Source of the DNA: Pseudomonadota bacterium
GTDB lineage: Bacteria; Pseudomonadota; Alphaproteobacteria; Rhizobiales; Rhizobiaceae
NCBI GenBank assembly: GCA_023419535.1
Contig: JAEZXX010000123.1
Coordinates: forward strand, 1 to 6,995
Direction: 5' to 3'
DNA length: 6,995 nucleotides
Each line of letters begins with the position of its first letter. Positions within the stretch are counted from its first letter, which is position 1. The notes beneath the pieces are model-generated. The model was given only the letters and a program-made list of their open reading frames with translations, was not told the DNA's origin and made no database searches. Below, piece after piece: positions 1 to 6,443 of the stretch. The position numbers were made by a program, and so were the translations under genes.

Positions 1-1
1 C

Positions 2-85
2 GGAAACATCCCGCCCGCCGAAGCCGAAGCCGAAGCCGAAGCCGCATACTACGCTACGCTTGAGCCCACGCCGATCGCCGCGTAG
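2..85 (+). CDS. 3' end of an upstream gene (partial, product unknown)
   Basis: Frame 2 is open from the window edge to a TAG at 83-85. It reads as a plausible acidic, Ala-rich C-terminal tail: G-N-I-P-P, then alternating Ala-Glu, then a tail ending E-P-T-P-I-A-A. Third codon positions are mostly G or C, as in the genes downstream. The other two forward frames give Arg-Ser or Pro-Lys runs that look less like a natural protein end. Only 27 codons are visible, so neither family nor function can be named. The gene points the same way as wzm, but the roughly 400-base gap suggests it is not tightly coupled to it. The frame choice is an inference from composition and could be wrong. Confidence 0.42.
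   Translation, partial: GNIPPAEAEAEAEAAYYATLEPTPIAA
17..44 (+). repeat. GCCGAA hexanucleotide tandem repeat
   Basis: Four perfect GCCGAA units occupy 17-40, and a partial unit (GCCG) follows at 41-44. In frame 2 the repeat encodes alternating Ala-Glu near the C-terminus of the upstream gene. Because the unit is six bases, gain or loss of copies by polymerase slippage would change tail length without shifting the frame. Confidence 0.8.
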
Positions 86-367
86 GACTCAAACCAATCA
101 GCCTCCGGCAAACCCGGCGCGGTTCACTCTTCACACCTGTGCACCTCCGATAACGGGCTTTTTGTTGGCTGTCGCGCGGTCCAGCAGGACCTTGAGGGAA
201 ACTTAGGCGCACGTTAATTACGGCTCTAGGAACGCCGAGCAATCGGACGGGCGACCGAAGGAGTGGCCGTAGGTGCCTCCTACAGGAAAGACATCCAACT
301 CGCTGCCCCTTGATACGCACCGAAACCAGCGAACGGGCTGGGGACAAAGAAGTATGTACATCCGCGT

Positions 368-396
368 TTGCACTCCGGATTGAAAAACGGTTTAAG
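368..396 (+). promoter_or_regulatory. Weak candidate sigma-70-type promoter for wzm
   Basis: TTGCAC at 368-373 is followed after 17 bases by TTTAAG at 391-396. The -35 box matches TTGACA at 3 of 6 positions and the -10 box matches TATAAT at 4 of 6. The spacing is ideal and the position is about 90 bases upstream of the wzm start. A second, similarly weak pair lies further up: TTGAGG at 192-197 with TTAATT at 214-219, 16 bases apart. Matches of this quality occur by chance, so transcript 5'-end mapping would be needed to accept either one. Confidence 0.2.
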
Positions 397-468
397 GCGG
401 CTTGGCTGGCGCTTCCCAACGAGCGAGGCGTCCGAAACGGTCGTAGAAATCTTCACTTCGAGTTGAGC

Positions 469-473
469 AGGAG
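469..473 (+). promoter_or_regulatory. Shine-Dalgarno site of wzm
   Basis: AGGAG lies 8 bases upstream of the ATG at 482. It is the clearest ribosome binding site in the three-gene operon and fixes the wzm start. The two downstream genes overlap their predecessors and have only weak sites of their own. Confidence 0.75.
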
Positions 474-481
474 CGTTCGAA

Positions 482-1288
482 ATGAGTGACGTCGCATCGT
501 CACCTGATCGCAGAGGCAAACGCCGCCATCTGCTCATTCCCCTGCTGCGGCGGGAAATCCAAACCCGACACAAGGGGACCTTCGGCGGCCTCTACTGGTA
601 TCTCCTGCAGAACATCATCATCGTCATCATATATTCCACCGTGTTCGGCGCGATCCTGCAGGGCGTCTGGCGCGAGCAGGGCCTGGGCGAGGTCAATTTC
701 GCGATCATGCTCTTCATCGGCCTCATCCAGTTCAACCTCATCGCGGAAGTCGCGAACCGGGCTTCCGGCCTGATCGTGCAGAACTCCAACCTCGTGAAGA
801 AGGTCGTCTTCCCGCTGGAGCTCCTTCCGGCGGTGACGGTCGGCGGGGCACTGTTCAACGCGTTCATCGCGTTCGGCGTGCTGTTGGTCGCTGCTGCACT
901 GCTCGGTGTGCCCCTGTCGTGGAAAGGGGTCTGGCTCCCCGTGATAGTGGCGCCCCTCGCCGTCACCGCGCTCGGATTCTCATGGGGCCTCTCGGCGCTC
1001 GGGACCTATATCCGCGACGTCGGCCAAGTCGTCGCGCTATTCGTGACGGCGATGATGTTCCTTTCGCCGCTTTTCTATCCGATCGAGATCCTGCCCGACG
1101 CCTTGCAGGCTCTGGTCGCCCTCAATCCCATCACGACGCCGATCCGGCAGGCGCGCGAGGTCCTGATCTTCGGGCACGACCCCGACTTCGCCGTGCTCGG
1201 AGCCTACTGGGTCGGCGCGATCGCGGTCGCGCTGCTCGGGCGGTTGTTCTTCGAGAAGACCCGCCGTGGATTTGCCGATGTCGTCTGA
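482..1288 (+). CDS. wzm: ABC-2 type polysaccharide export permease (Wzm)
   Basis: This 268-residue protein is the membrane half of an ABC transporter that moves lipid-linked O-antigen or capsule-like polysaccharide across the inner membrane. The length is typical of Wzm/RfbA/KpsM permeases. A basic cytoplasmic N-terminus (residues 1-38) contains the family-typical amphipathic start around L-L-R-R-E-I-Q-T-R-H-K-G-T-F-G. About six hydrophobic segments follow, near residues 41-60, 71-91, 115-142, 150-175, 182-203 and 237-256. Family hallmarks include N-S-N-L-V-K-K-V-V-F-P (101-111), Y-I-R-D-V-G-Q (176-182), F-L-S-P-L-F-Y-P (193-200) and N-P-I-T-T-P (215-220). The start is ATG with AGGAG 8 bases upstream. 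The 3' end overlaps the start of wzt, the expected partner ATPase. The family is certain from sequence; whether the cargo is O-antigen, capsule or another cell-surface glycan cannot be told. Confidence 0.93.
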   Translation: MSDVASSPDRRGKRRHLLIPLLRREIQTRHKGTFGGLYWYLLQNIIIVIIYSTVFGAILQGVWREQGLGEVNFAIMLFIGLIQFNLIAEVANRASGLIVQNSNLVKKVVFPLELLPAVTVGGALFNAFIAFGVLLVAAALLGVPLSWKGVWLPVIVAPLAVTALGFSWGLSALGTYIRDVGQVVALFVTAMMFLSPLFYPIEILPDALQALVALNPITTPIRQAREVLIFGHDPDFAVLGAYWVGAIAVALLGRLFFEKTRRGFADVV

Positions 1289-2615
1289 GCCCGCCATCCG
1301 CGTCGAGGGGGTCGGCAAGTCCTACGACATCTACGCCGCGCCGCACGACCGCCTGAAGGAGATGATCGTGCCGCGCGTTCAGCGCGCCGCAGGCCTGACG
1401 CCCCGTGCCTATTTCCGGCAGTTCGAGGCGCTTCGGGATATCTCGTTCGACGTCGGCCGCGGCGAGACCGTGGGCATCGTCGGGCGCAACGGCTCGGGCA
1501 AGTCGACCCTCCTGCAAATCATCTGCGGCACGCTTGCGCCGTCTGCCGGCCGCGTCGTCAGACGCGGCCGCGTCGCGGCACTCCTCGAGCTCGGCGCCGG
1601 CTTCAACCCGGAGTTCACAGGGCGCGACAACGCCGCGCTGAACGCCGCCATCCTCGGGCTCGCGCCGGACGAGATCAAGGAGTTGATGCCCCACATCGAG
1701 ACGTTCGCGGATGTCGGCGAGTTCTTCGACCGCCCGATGACGACCTACTCGAGCGGCATGTACGTGCGCGTCGCATTCGCCGTCCAGGCTATCATTGAGC
1801 CGGAAATCCTCATCGTCGACGAGGCCCTGGCGGTCGGCGACGCGCAGTTCCAGGCCAAGTGCCACGACCGCATCCGCCGGCTCAAGGAGGGCGGCACGTC
1901 GATCCTGTTCGTCTCCCACGACGTCGCCGCGGTGCGCACGCTGTGCGACCGCGCGATTTGGATCGACGGGGGCCGGCTTCGCATGAGCGGCTCGATCGAT
2001 GCCGTGACGTCGCAATATCTGCGCCGGCTGTTTGAGGGCAAAGACCATGCGGACTCGGAGGCCGGGGATTCGGCAGAGGAAGGCCCCGCCCCGGACGAGC
2101 CGGTCTCCGTCGAGGCGACCGCCGGCGAGGAGGACGCCAACGACCGCCCCCCTCTCAACCACTGGGGCTCGCGCAAGGGCATCATCAAAACCGTCTCGAC
2201 CACGAATTCGAAGGGGCGACGGACGCGTGTGTTCCACGAGCGCGAAGAGATCACCATCGCGATGGAACTCGATCTGCCCGACGATCTGCCGCGCAACACT
2301 CTGGCGGCGGCCTTTTCGATCAAGACGCTTTCCGGCCTCGATCTTCTGGTCGGCTCCACGTGGCATGACGGGCGTGTCTCCTTCGAAGGCACCAGTGGCC
2401 GCGTCATCGTGCGCTTCACGTTCCAAAACCTGTTCAACGCCGGCGAATTGATGCTGGCGGTCGCCGTGGAAGACAAGACCAACGTCATGCCGGACTATTA
2501 CGAGCACATCGACGGAGCGCTCTACCTGCGTATCGACATGCGCGAGAAGCACTTTGGGATGATCGCCCCCCCCGTTGAAAAGACGATCGAGCGCCTTTCG
2601 TGTCAGATCCGTTGA
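1278..2615 (+). CDS. wzt: Polysaccharide ABC transporter ATPase with C-terminal glycan-binding-type domain (Wzt)
   Basis: Numbered from the ATG at 1278, this is a 445-residue ATPase that powers the Wzm permease. Visible motifs are Walker A G-R-N-G-S-G-K-S-T (69-77), a Wzt-type stretch L-L-E-L-G-A-G-F-N-P-E-F-T-G-R-D-N (102-118), signature Y-S-S-G-M (157-161), Walker B I-L-I-V-D-E (177-182) and the H-loop S-H-D (213-215). The insertion before F-E-A-L-R-D-I, with D-R-L-K-E, is typical of the Wzt/TagH class. An acidic linker (about 253-291) joins the ATPase to a roughly 150-residue beta-rich-looking C-terminal region like Wzt_C domains, which in E. coli O9a bind the modified non-reducing end of the glycan. 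A GTG at 1266 in the same frame would add four residues. I prefer the ATG because it gives the normal family N-terminus and overlaps wzm by only 11 bases. The next gene overlaps its stop codon. Confidence 0.93.
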   Translation: MSSEPAIRVEGVGKSYDIYAAPHDRLKEMIVPRVQRAAGLTPRAYFRQFEALRDISFDVGRGETVGIVGRNGSGKSTLLQIICGTLAPSAGRVVRRGRVAALLELGAGFNPEFTGRDNAALNAAILGLAPDEIKELMPHIETFADVGEFFDRPMTTYSSGMYVRVAFAVQAIIEPEILIVDEALAVGDAQFQAKCHDRIRRLKEGGTSILFVSHDVAAVRTLCDRAIWIDGGRLRMSGSIDAVTSQYLRRLFEGKDHADSEAGDSAEEGPAPDEPVSVEATAGEEDANDRPPLNHWGSRKGIIKTVSTTNSKGRRTRVFHEREEITIAMELDLPDDLPRNTLAAAFSIKTLSGLDLLVGSTWHDGRVSFEGTSGRVIVRFTFQNLFNAGELMLAVAVEDKTNVMPDYYEHIDGALYLRIDMREKHFGMIAPPVEKTIERLSCQIR

Positions 2616-2617
2616 TG
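2600..2617 (+). promoter_or_regulatory. Overlapping stop/start junction between wzt and the fusion gene
   Basis: The wzt stop TGA (2613-2615) shares its last base with an ATG at 2615, giving TGATG, a classic arrangement for translational re-initiation. An in-frame GTG at 2600 is an alternative start with a weak purine triplet (GAG at 2589-2591) 8 bases upstream. Neither has a strong Shine-Dalgarno site. Both imply translation coupled to wzt, and the protein would differ by only five residues. Confidence 0.6.
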
Positions 2618-5600
2618 CCGTCGCAGACGCAAGAGGCGCCGTCGCAGTCTGAGGTGAACAGCGAAGCCTACTGGTCCTCGCGCTTCGCCGGAGACTGGGA
2701 CGCCAAGGGAGGGCCCGAGCAGACCCGGTTCTTCTACCAGCTAGCGCTGGAGCTCCTGCCGCCGTGGCTGATGCGCGCCGCGCGCTCGGAGCGCCTGTCG
2801 TTCTGTGACTGGGGCTGCGCCACCGGGGACGGGACGGACATCCTCGCGCAAAAGTTCGACGGCCCGGTGACGGGCATCGATTTTGCCGGGCCGGCCATCG
2901 ACCAGGCCAGGCAGCTCTACAAGAGGCCAGAATTCCTCGCCGTCGATCTGACGAAGGAGACGATCGGCGAGCGTTACGACATCCTTTTCTGCTCGAATAC
3001 GCTCGAGCACTTCGTCGATCCATGGGCGGTGCTCGCCAAGGTCTCGGTTTACGCGGCGCAGGCGCTCGTTATCCTAGTTCCGTTCCGGGAGTACCAGCGC
3101 CATCACGAGCACGAGGCCACCTTCGACCTGCCCATGATGCCGGCGCTCGTCGCGGGCCGGTTCCATCTCGTCAATGCGCGCGTCGCCGACACCGCCGCGC
3201 GCGAGCCGACCCATTGGCCCGGCGAGCAGATCCTCCTGGTTTACGCGACACGCGAGACGATAGACCGCCACGCGCTCAGCCTCGACGATATCGCGCTTGC
3301 CACCGAACCGACGCGCGTCGAGGCGACGGTGAGGTCGATCGAGGGAAATCTACAAGCGCTTCGTCGGGAGATCGATCGACAGCGGCGGGCGGAGACGGTC
3401 CACGCCGGCGCAAAGCTTCTCGAACTGGAGGAATCGCTGCGGGTCTCGCGGCAGGAGCAGGCTCGTCACGAGGGCGCCAATGTCGCGATCCAGTCAGAAC
3501 TGAGCGTCTTGCGGGCGAAGATCTCGGAGGAGGAGGCCGCCCGCCGCGAGGCGAGCGAAGCGCTGGTGCGACAGGGGGCCGAGAGGGACGGTCTCTTCGC
3601 GGACATCGAACGCCTGCGGGCGAAGCTTGCGGAGGATGAGAGCGCCGGCCGCGCCGCGAGAGAAGCGCTGGTGCGGCGCGAGGCCGAGACGCAGGGCCTG
3701 TCCGCCGAGATCGAACGCCTGCGGGCGAGGCTGGCAGAGGAGGAGACGGCCGGACGGACGACACGCGAAGCGCTGGTGCGGCACGCGGCTGAAAGGGAGG
3801 GGCTGTCCGCCGAGGTCGGACGCCTGCGGACAACGCTCGCGGAGGAGCACGCCGCCGGCCGTCGGGCAAGCGAGGCGCTGAGGAGACGGGGGGCCGAGAT
3901 TGACGGTCTGGCCGCGGACATCGAACGCCTTCGGGCGAAGCTGGCGGAGGAGGAGAGCGCCGGCCGCGTTGCAAGCGAAACGCTGGTGCGGCGCGCAGCC
4001 GAGTCGCACGGCCTGTCCGCCGAGATCGAACGCCTTCGGACGAAGCTGACGGAGGCGGAGGCCGCCGGTGAAGCGCTGGTGCGGCGCGAAGCCGAAATGC
4101 GGGACCTATCCGCCGAGCTCGTTCAGCTCAGCGACACGCTGCACGCGATGAGGGAAAGCCTTGCGGTTCGCGAAGCGCAGGTCGCCGACATGCACCACAG
4201 TCATTCCTGGCGCGCGACGGCGCCGCTGCGCTGGACCGGGACCGGCGTTCGCACCGGTGTGGGCGGCGCCAAGCGGGCCGGCTTTCTCTCCATACGCGCG
4301 ATCTATCGCGCGCTGCCGCTGTCGCCTTCGGCCAAGCAGAAATTTCGAGGGTTCGTCAGCCGGCGCACGAGGCTGTTCAGCGGCTTCGAGGCGAGCCGGA
4401 CGCACCCGCTCGCGGTCGAAGCGGTCGATGCGGCCGAACCGCCGGTGCGGCTCGACAAGCCGGACGTGTTCGTCTGGGCGATCATCGACTGGCATTTCCG
4501 CATCCAACGGCCCCAGCATATCGCGCGCGCCTTCGCCCGCCGCGGCCACCGCACCTTCTACTTCTCCGGGCACTTCATCGACGCGGCGGAGCCGGGCTTC
4601 CGAACGGAGCCGCTGTCCGAGGACGGCTCGCTTCAGATCGTCTACCTACAGGTTCCCGGCGCGCCGGCCATCTATTTCGGCATGCCATCGGCCGAGACGC
4701 AGGCGGCGATCTTCGCTAGCCTCGCGCTCTTCCTCCGATGGGCGGAGCCGCGCGAAATCCTGTCGCTGGTCCAGCATCCCTTCTGGAAGCCGTTCGCCGA
4801 GCGCGTCCCGAACCGCAAGGTCATCTACGACCTGATGGATCACCACGAAGGCTTCGGCGACAACGCGGCGGACGTCATCGCCGCCGAGCATGTTCTCCTG
4901 CGTGAGGCCGATCATGTGATCGTGACCTCGACCTTCCTCGAAGACATCGCCAGGAAAAGCAACCCTCGCGTCTCAATGGTCCGCAACGCCGGCGAGTACG
5001 CTCATTTCGCACGGCGTCCGTCCGAGATCTACCGCGACGAACGGGGCCGGCGGATCATCGGCTACTACGGCGCCATCGCCGAATGGTTCGACCTCGACCT
5101 CGTCGAGCGGATCGCTCGCGAGCGCCCTGACGATTGCCTCCTTCTGATTGGCGCGGACACGGCGCAGGCGAACAAGCGGCTGGCCGGACTGCCTAATGTC
5201 TTGATGGCGGGGGAAGTCAGCTATTCCGAGCTGCCGTTCTATCTCTACGCGTTCGACGTTTGCATTCTGCCCTTCCGGGTCATTCCGCTGACGCTCGCCA
5301 CGAATCCGGTCAAGGTGTACGAGTATCTGAGCGCCGGCAAGCCTGTGGTGTCCGTCGACCTGCCGGAAATTTCGCAGTTCGGCGGCCTCGTCGCGCGCGC
5401 CCGCACGCACGACGAGTTCATGGAGCAGCTTACCGACGCGCTCGACCGTGCCGGCGAGGCGCCCGCCGAGGCGAGCCGGCGTCGTTTCGCCTCGGAGCAG
5501 ACCTGGGACCACAGGGTCAAAGCCTTCGCCGAAGCCCTGGAGGAAACCCGCTCGCCGCGCGCCAGCGTCGTGGTCGTCACCTACAACAACCTTGCGTTCA

Positions 5601-6322
5601 CGCAGGCCTGCCTCTTCGGGCTGGAGCGGGACACGGCCTATGACGACTTCGAGATCATCGTCGTCGATAACGCATCGAGCGACGGCACCCCGGACTACCT
5701 GAAGGAGTGGGAGGCGGCCGGGCCCAACCGGACCGTGATCCTGAACGCAGAGAACCGCGGATTCGCCGCCGCCAACAACCAGGGGCTCGCCCGCGCGACC
5801 GGCGAGTATCTCGTGCTACTCAACAACGACACCTTCGTGACGCCCGGCTGGCTCGGCACGCTCGTCGCGCACCTGAAGCGCGATCCGCTGCTCGCTCTCG
5901 TCGGACCCGTGACGAACAACATCGGCAACGAGGCGCGTATCGAGATCCACTATGCCACCATGGAAGAGATGCGCAAAGCCGCGCTCGTCTACACCGCGCA
6001 GCGACTCGGCCGCCTGCATCCGTCGGCGAACGTGGCGTTCTTCTGTGTTGCCTTCGACCGTGGGACCTACGAGGCGATCGGCGACCTCGACGAGGATTTC
6101 GGCGTCGGCTTCTTCGAGGACGACGACTACTGCCGACGCGCCGAGGCGCTCGGCCGGCACGTCGCGATCGCCGACGACGTCTTCGTTCATCACCACCTGT
6201 CGGCTTCGTTCGACGCCCTTTCCGCCGACCGCAAGCGCGCACTCTTCGAGACGAACAAGGTGATCTATGAGGCCAAATGGGGACCTTGGACCCCGCACCA
6301 GTACCGCGTCGAGACGCGCTGA
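2600..6322 (+). CDS. Methyltransferase / coiled-coil / GT4 / GT2 fusion protein of polysaccharide synthesis
   Basis: This is a 1240-residue cytoplasmic-looking protein (numbered from GTG 2600; ATG 2615 also possible) with no signal peptide or obvious membrane helix. Residues 20-218 form a class I SAM methyltransferase: motif I D-W-G-C-A-T-G-D-G (70-78), G-I-D (92-94), and D-I-L-F-C-S-N-T-L-E-H-F (127-138). Residues about 236-530 are a charged coiled coil with 35-residue repeats. The linker S-H-S-W-R-A-T-A-P-L-R lies at 534-544. Residues about 620-980 resemble a GT-B, GT4-type glycosyltransferase (R-P-Q-H-I-A-R-A at 637-644, then P-V-K-V-Y-E-Y-L-S-A-G-K-P-V-V at 903-917). Residues about 987-1235 are a GT2-type GT-A enzyme with V-V-D-N-A-S-S-D-G-T (1021-1030), N-R-G-F-A-A-A-N-N (1052-1060), L-N-N-D (1074-1077, the metal-binding DXD position) and F-F-E-D-D-D (1171-1176). 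Unlike E. coli WbdD, no kinase domain is seen. Directly downstream of wzm-wzt, it probably elongates and methyl-caps the exported glycan. Sugar and linkage specificity are unknown. Confidence 0.9.
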   Translation: MSDPLMPSQTQEAPSQSEVNSEAYWSSRFAGDWDAKGGPEQTRFFYQLALELLPPWLMRAARSERLSFCDWGCATGDGTDILAQKFDGPVTGIDFAGPAIDQARQLYKRPEFLAVDLTKETIGERYDILFCSNTLEHFVDPWAVLAKVSVYAAQALVILVPFREYQRHHEHEATFDLPMMPALVAGRFHLVNARVADTAAREPTHWPGEQILLVYATRETIDRHALSLDDIALATEPTRVEATVRSIEGNLQALRREIDRQRRAETVHAGAKLLELEESLRVSRQEQARHEGANVAIQSELSVLRAKISEEEAARREASEALVRQGAERDGLFADIERLRAKLAEDESAGRAAREALVRREAETQGLSAEIERLRARLAEEETAGRTTREALVRHAAEREGLSAEVGRLRTTLAEEHAAGRRASEALRRRGAEIDGLAADIERLRAKLAEEESAGRVASETLVRRAAESHGLSAEIERLRTKLTEAEAAGEALVRREAEMRDLSAELVQLSDTLHAMRESLAVREAQVADMHHSHSWRATAPLRWTGTGVRTGVGGAKRAGFLSIRAIYRALPLSPSAKQKFRGFVSRRTRLFSGFEASRTHPLAVEAVDAAEPPVRLDKPDVFVWAIIDWHFRIQRPQHIARAFARRGHRTFYFSGHFIDAAEPGFRTEPLSEDGSLQIVYLQVPGAPAIYFGMPSAETQAAIFASLALFLRWAEPREILSLVQHPFWKPFAERVPNRKVIYDLMDHHEGFGDNAADVIAAEHVLLREADHVIVTSTFLEDIARKSNPRVSMVRNAGEYAHFARRPSEIYRDERGRRIIGYYGAIAEWFDLDLVERIARERPDDCLLLIGADTAQANKRLAGLPNVLMAGEVSYSELPFYLYAFDVCILPFRVIPLTLATNPVKVYEYLSAGKPVVSVDLPEISQFGGLVARARTHDEFMEQLTDALDRAGEAPAEASRRRFASEQTWDHRVKAFAEALEETRSPRASVVVVTYNNLAFTQACLFGLERDTAYDDFEIIVVDNASSDGTPDYLKEWEAAGPNRTVILNAENRGFAAANNQGLARATGEYLVLLNNDTFVTPGWLGTLVAHLKRDPLLALVGPVTNNIGNEARIEIHYATMEEMRKAALVYTAQRLGRLHPSANVAFFCVAFDRGTYEAIGDLDEDFGVGFFEDDDYCRRAEALGRHVAIADDVFVHHHLSASFDALSADRKRALFETNKVIYEAKWGPWTPHQYRVETR
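3485..4102 (+). repeat. 105-nt tandem repeat array encoding 35-residue coiled-coil units
   Basis: Six consecutive units lie inside the fusion gene at residues 296-330, 331-365, 366-400, 401-435, 436-470 and 471-501. The first is divergent and the last lacks four residues. The consensus has G-L-S-A-E-I-E-R-L-R, then A-K-L-A-E-E-E, then E-A-L-V-R-R-E-A-E. Conserved stretches recur at exact 105-base intervals: the C-G-A-A-C-G-C-C-T-type block starts at 3607, 3712, 3817 (diverged), 3922 and 4027, and GAAGCGCTGGTGCG starts at 3557, 3662 and 3767. Thirty-five residues equal five heptads, so every unit keeps the a/d core in register. This indicates duplication of a 105-nt unit followed by modest divergence. 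Confidence 0.92.
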
Positions 6323-6443
6323 AGGCGCCTGTGTGGGTCGAGCAATATAGGAATTGCCCTATCTAATAGCCCGTCCCGAAAGTTTTGAGAGGCTGAGGTG
6401 ATCGTGATTGCAAAGAGTTGTTGAAGCCATTTTGGAACGAGCG

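Larger units (their letters stand above)
86..481. other. Non-coding region upstream of the wzm operon
   Basis: I see no convincing gene in these 396 bases on either strand. The sequence looks more AT-rich and less codon-structured than the flanking genes. Open frames on the minus strand are Arg/Ser-rich and lack recognisable motifs. No tRNA cloverleaf, CRISPR repeat or good rho-independent terminator was found: the T-run at 159-163 has no adjacent GC stem. The region presumably contains the operon promoter and a 5' leader, or it could include decayed mobile DNA. A BLASTN search of this interval would distinguish these. Confidence 0.6.

Noticed and set aside
121..137. GGTTCACTC-like stretch as a tRNA T-arm
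   Set aside because: The T-loop consensus is not met and no acceptor, D or anticodon arms can be formed around it.
152..165. CGGGC followed by five T residues as a terminator of the upstream gene
   Set aside because: The only complementary CCCG lies about 40 bases away, so there is no compact GC-rich stem.
265..272. GGCCGTAG, resembling the ops/JUMPstart core GGCGGTAG found before enterobacterial polysaccharide operons
   Set aside because: It has one mismatch in the core and the following bases do not fit. RfaH-ops control is mainly gammaproteobacterial, and an 8-base near match is easily chance.
54..419. A 121-codon minus-strand frame in the leader region
   Set aside because: It is Arg/Ser-rich, without motifs or a convincing ribosome site, and it runs into the probable tail of the upstream plus-strand gene.
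1131..3023. A 630-codon open frame on the minus strand across wzt
   Set aside because: It is antisense to well-supported wzm/wzt/methyltransferase coding sequence, is Arg/Ala-rich, and has no recognisable domain. Long antisense frames are common in high-GC genes.
3276..4009. Overlapping minus-strand frames of 151-232 codons across the coiled coil
   Set aside because: They are mirror products of the 105-nt repeats, rich in Pro/Arg/Ser and repetitive only because the sense strand is.
3485..4102. Regularly spaced repeats as a CRISPR array
   Set aside because: The 105-nt units are contiguous, in frame and diverging, with no unique spacers. They encode coiled-coil heptads.
6342..6362. Small inverted repeats after the fusion gene (GCAAT/ATTGC and ATAGG/CCTAT) as a terminator
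   Set aside because: The two 5-bp stems exclude each other, are AT-rich, and have no T-run, so a rho-independent terminator is not supported.
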